Shown here: positions 7,276 through 12,753 of the stretch, piece after piece
Layout: every line of letters begins with the position of its first letter
Numbering within the stretch: the first letter of the stretch is position 1
Source: an uncultured Erysipelotrichaceae bacterium
GTDB taxonomy: Bacteria > Bacillota_I > Bacilli_A > Erysipelotrichales > Erysipelotrichaceae
NCBI GenBank assembly: GCA_902796465.1
Contig: CADBPK010000197.1
Location: 1-12,753 of the forward strand
DNA: 12,753 bases
Direction of reading: 5' to 3'
Position numbers and translations under genes: made by a program
The notes under the pieces: model-generated
Database searches by the model: none
Told to the model about the DNA's origin: nothing
Seen by the model: only the letters and a program-made list of their open reading frames with translations

Positions 7276-8667
7276 TCAGTGGAAAATCAGGCTCAGAAGA
7301 GCGATTTCAAGAATAGCGGCAACACCCATGACGAGTGTGTTGGCAGTCTGTGTCTTATAGCCGCGGTCAGGTGACATAGCACCAAAGTTGGTGACGACCC
7401 AGAAGTAGGAATCGTTCGCGTGAGATACCGTCATGGCACCGGCACCGATGGCCATGCATACCAGGGTAATCTGAATCGGTGTTGTGAACCCGAGTACAGG
7501 CAGAAGCGGAGCAACGATACCTGCTGTAGTTGTCAGGGCAACTGTAGAGGAACCCTGTGCAGACTTCAGAATTGCGGAAAGCAGGAACGGGAAGAAGATT
7601 CCCATAGCGGAAAGTACAGTTGCGTGTGAAGAGATATAGTTGACCATGTCTGATGCTGCGATGACTTTTCCGAGAACGCCGCCCGCTGCTGTAACGAACA
7701 GGATCGGACCGACTGTTTTCAGAGTATCATCCGTGATCTTATAGAAATCAGACATCTTGCCGGCCTGATAAAGCTGGAATGCCGCAAATCCGGCACCAAC
7801 TGCCAGCGCGATGATCGGTGTTCCGAGGAATGTGATCAGAGCCGCAAAATCGCCTTTCATACCGGCCATGGAAACGATGGAGGAAAGTGCCATCAGGATG
7901 ATCGGGACAATGATCGGAGCGAGGGCAGAGAATCCGCCCGGCAGTTTACCGTATTCAGCGACGAGCTCTTCATATGTCTTGACAACTTCTTCAGAATCCA
8001 GTTCATCATCTGCCTTGACCTTTTTGCCGATGAATTTAGCATAGAGGAAACCGGCAGCGAGCGGGAAGATAGAGCAGACAACACCCAGCAGCATTACCAG
8101 GAGCAGGCTGTCGCCGATTCCCAGTGTGGAAGCAGCCGCGATCGGGCCTGGTGTCGGCGGGATAAATACATGGGAAATGTAGAGACCGGACGCAAGACCG
8201 ACTGTCATCGCAACGGAGGATTCTCCCGTGCGGCGGACAAGCGCTTTGCGGATCGGGTTAAGAATAACGAAACCGGAATCGCAGAATACAGGGATGGATA
8301 CGACCCAGCCCATGAGTTCTACAGCGAGTACAGGATTCTTCTGGCCGACCAGCTTGATTACGAAATCAGCCAGTGTCAGTGCGGCGCCGGTAGCTTCCAG
8401 AATACTTCCGATCAGGGCACCTAGGATGATAACAATACCGATGCTTGAGAATGTACCGGAGAAGCCTGCGCCGATTACATTGGCGAGGCCGCTGATCTTG
8501 GTTCCGTCCTCAAGGACGCGGTCGGTGATCGGAATGCCTGCGAGCAGTCCGAGAACGACTGATATCAGCATGATCGAAATAAACGGATGGATCTTGAACT
8601 TCGAAATCATGATGATCATCAGTACAACCGCAATGATAAAAGTAATGATTAATGGTAAACCTGTCAT
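7276..8667 (-). CDS. GntP family permease (gluconate/glycerate-type)
   Basis: The 463-residue integral membrane protein belongs to the GntP family of proton-linked sugar-acid permeases. About a dozen hydrophobic segments are visible, starting with LPLIITFIIAVVLMIIMIS (4-22) and ISIMLISVVLGLLAGIP (30-46) and ending with MGVAAILEIALLSLIF (447-462). A charged cytoplasm-like loop lies at about 212-242 (KKVKADDELDSEEVVK). Family signatures include PVFCDSGFVIL (126-136), PPTPGPIA (170-177), KSAQGSSTVA (368-377) and SHANDSYFW (415-423). Length is standard. GGGGGT precedes the start by a few bases. The adjacent glycerate kinase suggests glycerate as the transported acid, but GntP members also carry gluconate, fructuronate or other acids, so the substrate is inferred. 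An upstream promoter and palindrome suggest control by a dedicated regulator, which is not encoded next to it. Confidence 0.93.
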   Translation of the reverse strand: MTGLPLIITFIIAVVLMIIMISKFKIHPFISIMLISVVLGLLAGIPITDRVLEDGTKISGLANVIGAGFSGTFSSIGIVIILGALIGSILEATGAALTLADFVIKLVGQKNPVLAVELMGWVVSIPVFCDSGFVILNPIRKALVRRTGESSVAMTVGLASGLYISHVFIPPTPGPIAAASTLGIGDSLLLVMLLGVVCSIFPLAAGFLYAKFIGKKVKADDELDSEEVVKTYEELVAEYGKLPGGFSALAPIIVPIILMALSSIVSMAGMKGDFAALITFLGTPIIALAVGAGFAAFQLYQAGKMSDFYKITDDTLKTVGPILFVTAAGGVLGKVIAASDMVNYISSHATVLSAMGIFFPFLLSAILKSAQGSSTVALTTTAGIVAPLLPVLGFTTPIQITLVCMAIGAGAMTVSHANDSYFWVVTNFGAMSPDRGYKTQTANTLVMGVAAILEIALLSLIFH

Positions 8668-8696
8668 ATGATGACCCCCTTAAAATTGTTAACTAA

Positions 8697-8705
8697 ATAA
8701 TATCA
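8697..8705 (-). promoter_or_regulatory. Extended -10 promoter for the GntP-glycerate kinase operon
   Basis: On the minus strand TGATATTAT forms an extended -10 (TG-A-TATTAT) about 30 bases before the permease start, leaving a 5' leader of roughly 20 bases that holds the GGGGGT site. The -35 at a 17-base spacing (CACAAA) is poor, which fits an extended -10 promoter or one needing an activator. Confidence 0.45.
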
Positions 8706-8718
8706 CCAAACGGAAACG

Positions 8719-8750
8719 ATTTGTGACACAGATGTCCATATGTCAGAAAT
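8719..8750. promoter_or_regulatory. 32-base imperfect palindrome at the GntP promoter (candidate operator)
   Basis: The half-site ATTTGTGACA (8719-8728) is mirrored by TGTCAGAAAT (8741-8750), whose reverse complement is ATTTCTGACA. Nine of ten positions match across a 12-base centre. It overlaps the putative -35 region of the minus-strand permease promoter, a position suited to a repressor or a class II activator. The binding protein is unknown. No T-run follows, so a terminator is unlikely. Confidence 0.55.
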
Positions 8751-8807
8751 TAGAACAAAGTTTTTCATTTAACATGCGTGCAGATGATACTCCGGCTGGA
8801 TCTGTAT

Positions 8808-8834
8808 AAAAAAGTACAGGATACTTCCTGTACT
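8808..8834 (-). terminator. Rho-independent terminator after the hydratase gene
   Basis: Read on the minus strand, an 8-base stem (AGTACAGG paired with CCTGTACT, plus-strand 8813-8820 and 8827-8834) with a 6-base loop is followed by a run of five T. It starts 7 bases after the hydratase stop and separates that gene from the GntP operon. Confidence 0.82.
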
Positions 8835-8840
8835 CTCATC

Positions 8841-11096
8841 TCAATGATTCCGGTAGTAATTAATCAGACACCCATCCATGATGATCTGCCGTTCATCTTC
8901 TGTCAGGTCACCGAGGGAAGCTGTGAACTGCTTTACCGTACCGTCCGCTTTGACAGCATATACAGTCATTTCCGCGATACACTGTTTTACCGCTTCGCGT
9001 ACGCCGGGAATAAAAACATAATCACCGCATTCAAAAGCATCTGCCTCATCCGTCACAAACGGTACCATGCCCCAGTTGATGCAGTTGGAGCGATAGCGCT
9101 TTGTGGCATATGATCCGGCGAAATTGGCTGCACCGCCGAGAACTCTCTGACAGGAAGCTGCCTGTTCCCTGGCACTGCCGTCACCCGGGCAGTTTGCGTA
9201 GATCGCGGATCCGATATTTGTTCCGTTTCTGTCGACGCTTAAGCCGGTCTTTTCCAGCGCATCGTAAACACGGCTGATCTCATCCGGCAGTCCCCTGCCC
9301 GCACGGCGGTCACGTTCAATCACGCGGATCACCTTGGCACGGGGTACATAATCCGGATCCCGTCTTGAGAGTGTAAATTCGCTCAGCCGTTCCGGATTGG
9401 AACGGAAAGAAGATGTTTCACCGGAGGGGATCAATTCATCGGTCGTAGTTACCGGATCGGTAATATAGGAACAGATTCTGACAAGCAGGTCATCCGTAAG
9501 CGCAGGCATCTCAGGCCAGTCTTTGATATTCGGACCGAATTTCAGTTCATAGGACGGGTCTGCCTCAGTCCATCCGTTATAAACGCGTTTTTCATAAATG
9601 CCGCTGTCAAACTCGTAGGCAGGTTCCGTGTATTCCGTTTCTATATCTGTTGCGGCCGTCAGGATCCCGCCGTTGGCAGCTGTTGCGGCAATGGATCTTG
9701 CGTCCATCAGCGCGACGGCAGCGAGCTGTCCTTCCGCCGGTTTGGAACCTTCGCGGTTCGGGAAATTCCTGGTCGTATGACGGATGGAGAATTCACCGTT
9801 GGCCGGTGTATCCCCGGCACCGAAACACGGCCCGCAGAAACACTCACGCATGATCACGCCGGCAGAGATCAGATCCTTCATCCTGCCGTTTCCTGCCAAA
9901 GCAGCCAATACCGGCATGGAGCCCGGATAGACGCTTAGAGAGAAAACACCGTTGCCGCAGCTTTTTCCGCGCAGGATATCCGCGGCAGCGCAGATATTGT
10001 CATAGGTTCCGCCTGAACATCCCGCAATCTCACCCTGGTCCACATGAATCTTGCCGCCGATCAGCTTGGAAGTAAGATCGATACGCACATTCCGGAACCG
10101 CTTGTTGATGTTCTCCTCTGTCTCGCGCAGAATTTCCGCGGCATTTTCCTGCAGTTCATGAATCGTAAATACATTTGACGGATGCATGGGCATTGCGATC
10201 ATACATTCGACCAGATCCAGATCGATTTCAATACAGCCGTCATACCAGGTACACGGAGCCGGTTCCAGTTTTCTGTAGGCTTCCGGACGGCCGTGCAGTG
10301 TGAAATACTGCTCTGTCTTTTCATCTGTGACCCATACCGATGACCAGCAGGTCGTTTCCGTCGTCATGACATCGATCGCATTGCGGTATTCGATGGGAAG
10401 ATCGTGAATGCCCGGGCCGACAAATTCCATGACCTTGTTTTTGACATATCCGTTTTTATATACAGCACCGATTACAGCGAGGGCTACATCCTGCGGTCCG
10501 ACACCCGGTCTTGGTTTTCCCTTCAGATATACAGCTATAACACCCGGACGGTTAAAATCATATGTTCTTTTTACCAGCTGCTTGGCAAGTTCCCCGCCGC
10601 CTTCGCCGACACCGAGTGTGCCCAGAGCGCCGTAGCGTGTATGGGAATCAGAGCCGAGGATCATCCGGCCGCAGCCGGCCATCATTTCGCGGTTATAGGA
10701 ATGAATATTTGCCATATTTGTCGGGACATAAATGCCGCCGTACTTATGTGCGGCTGAAAGCGCGAATTTGTGATCGTCTTCATTGATGGTGCCGCCGACA
10801 GCACAGAGGGAATTGTGACAGTTGGTCAGCGCGTAAGGCACAGGAAATTCCGTCATGCCGGAAGCACGTGCTGTCTGTATAATGCCGACATATGTAATAT
10901 CATGTGAAGTCAGGGAATCAAATCTGAGTTTCAGATGATCCATATCTTCTGACGTATTGTGTGACGCAAGAATACGATAGGCAATGGTTCCTTTTTCAGC
11001 TTCTTCTTTTGCGGTGCCCGCAGGCAGGGCTGCAGGATCCTCGATGATGGTATTCCCATCCAGAAGGTATATTCCGTTTTCGTAAAGTTTAATCAT
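8841..11096 (-). CDS. Aconitase-superfamily hydratase (YbhJ-like)
   Basis: The 751-residue protein is full length for the YbhJ-type branch of the aconitase superfamily. Hallmarks are the GSDSHT loop (148-153), three candidate 4Fe-4S ligands (C360 in GCSGGTYDN, C421 and C424 in CFCGPCFGAG), RNFPNREG (443-450) replacing the aconitase N-R-N-F-x-G-R substrate loop, and GDGSAREQAA (638-647) with S641 and R643 at the catalytic serine/arginine positions. N-terminal TNCHNSLCAVGGTINEDDHKF (91-111) equals the D-C-H-L-I region. It should dehydrate or hydrate a small hydroxy acid. True citrate/isocitrate activity is unproven for this branch. An AAAGGAGA site precedes the ATG. It has its own promoter and terminator, and is followed by GntP and glycerate kinase on the same strand, so a sugar-acid or hydroxy-acid substrate is plausible. 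Cytoplasmic; likely oxygen sensitive. Confidence 0.9.
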   Translation of the reverse strand: MIKLYENGIYLLDGNTIIEDPAALPAGTAKEEAEKGTIAYRILASHNTSEDMDHLKLRFDSLTSHDITYVGIIQTARASGMTEFPVPYALTNCHNSLCAVGGTINEDDHKFALSAAHKYGGIYVPTNMANIHSYNREMMAGCGRMILGSDSHTRYGALGTLGVGEGGGELAKQLVKRTYDFNRPGVIAVYLKGKPRPGVGPQDVALAVIGAVYKNGYVKNKVMEFVGPGIHDLPIEYRNAIDVMTTETTCWSSVWVTDEKTEQYFTLHGRPEAYRKLEPAPCTWYDGCIEIDLDLVECMIAMPMHPSNVFTIHELQENAAEILRETEENINKRFRNVRIDLTSKLIGGKIHVDQGEIAGCSGGTYDNICAAADILRGKSCGNGVFSLSVYPGSMPVLAALAGNGRMKDLISAGVIMRECFCGPCFGAGDTPANGEFSIRHTTRNFPNREGSKPAEGQLAAVALMDARSIAATAANGGILTAATDIETEYTEPAYEFDSGIYEKRVYNGWTEADPSYELKFGPNIKDWPEMPALTDDLLVRICSYITDPVTTTDELIPSGETSSFRSNPERLSEFTLSRRDPDYVPRAKVIRVIERDRRAGRGLPDEISRVYDALEKTGLSVDRNGTNIGSAIYANCPGDGSAREQAASCQRVLGGAANFAGSYATKRYRSNCINWGMVPFVTDEADAFECGDYVFIPGVREAVKQCIAEMTVYAVKADGTVKQFTASLGDLTEDERQIIMDGCLINYYRNH

Positions 11097-11119
11097 TGCG
11101 GTCTCCTTTTTTTATTATG

Positions 11120-11148
11120 ATTATACTCTGACTTTCTTCAGGATGAAA
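11120..11148 (-). promoter_or_regulatory. Promoter of the hydratase gene
   Basis: On the minus strand a perfect TATAAT (plus-strand 11120-11125) lies 17 bases after TTTCAT (plus-strand 11143-11148), a weak -35. The -10 is about 24 bases before the start codon. The poor -35 suggests help from an activator. Confidence 0.5.
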
Positions 11149-11154
11149 TGTCAG
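11128..11154. promoter_or_regulatory. Inverted repeat over the hydratase promoter (candidate operator)
   Basis: CTGACTTTC (11128-11136) and GAAATGTCAG (11145-11154) are reverse complements apart from one extra base. The repeat spans the whole spacer and the -35 of the hydratase promoter, where a bound repressor would block polymerase. A regulator site is inferred; no protein is identified. Confidence 0.4.
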
Positions 11155-11193
11155 TTTTTACAGCACTGAAGAATACGGATTATGAACAATGTG

Positions 11194-11199
11194 TATAAT
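11194..11199 (+). promoter_or_regulatory. -10 element for the RlaP-type nucleotidyltransferase operon
   Basis: A perfect TATAAT lies 32 bases before the start codon on the plus strand. The -35 at 17 bases (GAATAC) is poor. A copy of ACTGAAGAA lies on each side of this element (11165-11173 and 11207-11215). Confidence 0.45.
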
Positions 11200-11231
11200 A
11201 TGATTAACTGAAGAACAGATCAGGTGAAAAT

Positions 11232-12005
11232 ATGAAACAGGAAGAAATGAATATTCTGGTGCCGCAGAAGCTGAACGAGATCGAAAAAGAATACAATGTC
11301 ACAGTTCTCTGGGCAGTTGAGTCAGGCAGCCGCGCCTGGGGTTTTGCCTCGGAAGACAGTGATTTTGATGTGCGGTTTATATACAAAAGAGAACCTTCTG
11401 CCTATCTGAAACTGAAAGCAGACAGGGATGTGATCGAACTGCCGGTTGATGACACATGGGATGTGAACGGATGGGATCTCGACAAAACACTGATACTGCT
11501 GAACCGTTCCAATCCGACGCTTTATGAATGGATGAATTCTCCCGTAAAGTATGTGGAGACCGGATTCCGGCAGCGGATCGATCCCCTGCTGAAAACCTGT
11601 TTCTCTGAAAAGAAGATGCTGTATCACTATCTGAGCACAGCGCGGAGAACGATCCATAACTTTCTGCAGAAAGAACAGGTCGTACCCAAGAAATACTTCT
11701 ATGCGCTGCGGCCTCTGCTGGCATGCAGATGGATCATGGAAAACCATACGGAACCGCCGGTGCTCTTCCGCGATCTGACGGAAACAGTTCTTCCGGAACA
11801 TATGAAGCCGTTTATAGACAGACTGCTTGACCTGAAGCTGCATGGTCCGGAAAAAATGAAGGTCGCCCCGATCGGGGAAATCGATTCCTTTCTCGAAGAA
11901 GAGATCGTCGCAGCTGAATCCTATCTGCATACACTGGAAGATCCGCATGAATCCTCCTGGGAGAAACTTGATACCTTTTCCCTGGAGGAGATCGGCATGC
12001 GCTGA
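11232..12005 (+). CDS. RlaP/YcgL-type predicted nucleotidyltransferase
   Basis: The 257-residue protein matches the predicted nucleotidyltransferase family PF10127 (RlaP, related to Bacillus YcgL). The polymerase-beta-type motif GSRAWGFASEDSDFDVRF lies at residues 32-49, with G32-S33 and the metal-binding aspartates D44 and D46. The likely third acidic position is in VIELPVDDTWDV (67-78). WDLDKTLILLNRSNPTLYEWMNSP (81-104) and the helical C-terminal part (about 125-257), with YFYALRPLLACRW (155-167), are typical of this family. RlaP was named for its association with an RNA ligase, but no ligase is seen here. AGGTGA precedes the ATG. The GNAT gene follows after 20 bases, likely in the same operon. 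The biochemical role of the family is not established in my knowledge. Confidence 0.88.
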   Translation: MKQEEMNILVPQKLNEIEKEYNVTVLWAVESGSRAWGFASEDSDFDVRFIYKREPSAYLKLKADRDVIELPVDDTWDVNGWDLDKTLILLNRSNPTLYEWMNSPVKYVETGFRQRIDPLLKTCFSEKKMLYHYLSTARRTIHNFLQKEQVVPKKYFYALRPLLACRWIMENHTEPPVLFRDLTETVLPEHMKPFIDRLLDLKLHGPEKMKVAPIGEIDSFLEEEIVAAESYLHTLEDPHESSWEKLDTFSLEEIGMR

Positions 12006-12025
12006 ACAGGCATACGGAGACGATC

Positions 12026-12490
12026 ATGGAATACAGACGATTATGCAGTTCACATGACACACAGCTGGCGGAACTGATCCGCACGATCCTCAGAAGCCAT
12101 CATCTGGATATGCCCGGTACTGCCTACTATGACAGCAGCCTGGACCATCTCTCAGACTACTATTCCCTCCCCGGCCGTACCTACTACGTCCTGATGGATC
12201 AGAATATCGTTATCGGGGGCATCGGGATTGCCGAATATGACGGAGAATGCTGCGAACTGCAGAAACTGTATCTCGCGGAATCCGCACGTGGAAACGGCAT
12301 CGGTTATGAAATGATCCGTTTTATAGAAAACAAAGCCAGAGAAATGGGCTACCGGCAGATCTATCTGGAAACACATACAAACCTTCAGGCAGCGATCCAT
12401 ATCTACGAAAAATCCGGTTACAGGCAGGTCAACAGACCGGAAAATGCGATTCATTCAGCTATGAACCGGTTCTACCAGAAAGACCTGTGA
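12026..12490 (+). CDS. GNAT family N-acetyltransferase
   Basis: The 154-residue protein is a typical GNAT. YYVLMDQNIVIGGIGIAEYDG (about 53-73) forms the central strands. ELQKLYLAESARGNGIGYEM (77-96) is motif A, with the acetyl-CoA loop R88-G89-N90-G91-I92-G93. IYLETHTNLQAAIHIYEKSG (112-131) is motif B with the family Y-E-K-S-G-Y ending. The form resembles putative acetyltransferases in which CELQKLYL precedes the loop. A GGAGA site precedes the ATG. It lies 20 bases after the nucleotidyltransferase gene and directly before a flavodoxin-like gene, so all three may share one transcript. The acceptor substrate is unknown. Confidence 0.88.
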   Translation: MEYRRLCSSHDTQLAELIRTILRSHHLDMPGTAYYDSSLDHLSDYYSLPGRTYYVLMDQNIVIGGIGIAEYDGECCELQKLYLAESARGNGIGYEMIRFIENKAREMGYRQIYLETHTNLQAAIHIYEKSGYRQVNRPENAIHSAMNRFYQKDL

Positions 12491-12507
12491 TGCAGCAGGG
12501 AGGGTTT

Positions 12508-12753
12508 ATGAATCTGCTAATACATGATCTCAGTCCGGAAGAATGGGACAAAACCGGTTTTTCACAGGAAGGATGGCATATCATTTCCGATCAGGGGACG
12601 ATCCATCCATGCACCGGATGTTTTTCCTGCTGGAACCGGGATCCCGGAAAATGCGTGATCAGGGACGGATATGAAAACATGGGCTATCTGATCCATCACG
12701 CCGATGAAGTCGTAGTCATCAGCCGTTTTACCTACGGTGGGTTTTCCGGTTTC
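12508..12753 (+). CDS. Flavodoxin-like / NAD(P)H-dependent oxidoreductase (partial, 5' part)
   Basis: The frame is open from the ATG to the window end, giving 82 residues. Residues about 32-49 carry CTGCFSCWNRDPGKCVIRD, the C-x-G-C-x-x-C-W-x-x-x-x-G-x-C pattern of a large flavodoxin-fold FMN reductase group. HHADEVVVISRFTYGGFSG (64-82) is the flavin-binding strand and loop common to them. The N-terminus (MNLLIHDLSPEEWDKTGF) lacks the usual G-S-x-R-x-x-G-x-T FMN loop, so it belongs to the shorter branch without it. GGGAGGG (12498-12504) sits very close to this ATG. An alternative in-frame start at 12490 overlaps the GNAT stop codon by one base and is possible. It probably transfers electrons with FMN. 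Function is inferred from motif only. Confidence 0.75.
   Translation, partial: MNLLIHDLSPEEWDKTGFSQEGWHIISDQGTIHPCTGCFSCWNRDPGKCVIRDGYENMGYLIHHADEVVVISRFTYGGFSGF

Noticed and set aside
8708..8725. A catabolite-responsive-element-like sequence upstream of the permease (core AAACGATT)
   Set aside because: Aligned to the usual cre consensus it has about four mismatches, including outer conserved positions. The separate 32-base palindrome is a better-supported element.
8668..8840. A riboswitch or long leader in the gap before the permease
   Set aside because: The gap of 173 bases is explained by a terminator, a palindrome and a promoter close to the gene. The predicted leader of about 20 bases is too short for a riboswitch.
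11128..11154. A common operator shared by the hydratase and permease promoters (both contain ATGTCAG)
   Set aside because: A 7-base match between two promoter regions of this size is expected fairly often by chance, and the half-site spacings differ.
1..12753. Mobile elements, tRNA or rRNA genes, CRISPR repeats
   Set aside because: No transposase, integrase, cloverleaf-like sequence, regular spaced repeats or attachment-site duplications were recognised by reading both strands.

Overview
This is a gene-dense bacterial window of mid GC content. Strong GGAGG-type ribosome binding sites, short intergenic gaps and typical family content (XRE and AraC regulators, several GNATs, a GntP permease, a YbhJ-like hydratase) suggest a Bacillota member, plausibly a gut-type Clostridia or Erysipelotrichia. 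The sequence alone does not fix the genus. No tRNA, rRNA, insertion sequence, CRISPR array or phage gene is visible. No stretch longer than about 200 bases lacks a gene.

Left part (1-6091, all on +). The window opens with the last 61 residues of an unrecognised protein. Next come a cyclase/arylformamidase-family hydrolase and an overlapping small ParB-like-fold protein. After a 136-base gap with a palindrome, there is an XRE regulator with an unassigned C-terminal half, then a GNAT acetyltransferase, then an AraC regulator fused to a GyrI-like ligand-binding domain that ends at a clear intrinsic terminator. A radical SAM enzyme overlaps the start of a second GNAT. This is followed by a three-part protein (unknown N-terminus, MmcQ/YjbR, EVE) ending at a bidirectional terminator.

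Middle part (6122-11096, all on -). Read in the direction of transcription, this is an aconitase-superfamily hydratase (YbhJ type) with its own promoter and terminator, then a GntP-family permease and a type I glycerate kinase spaced as one operon. The permease-kinase pair points to uptake of glycerate, or a related sugar acid, and its phosphorylation into lower glycolysis. The hydratase may act on a related hydroxy acid, but its substrate is unknown. A 32-base imperfect palindrome sits at the putative permease promoter and is a good candidate operator.

Right part (11232-12753, +). Divergent from the hydratase is a tight group: an RlaP-type nucleotidyltransferase, a third GNAT, and the start of a flavodoxin-like/NAD(P)H oxidoreductase cut by the window end. 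The 135-base divergent region carries three copies of an 8-mer and an inverted repeat over the hydratase promoter.

No clearly new multi-gene system stands out. The most useful leads are the hydratase/GntP/glycerate kinase group with its palindromic operator, the radical SAM-GNAT coupled pair, and the MmcQ-EVE fusion.
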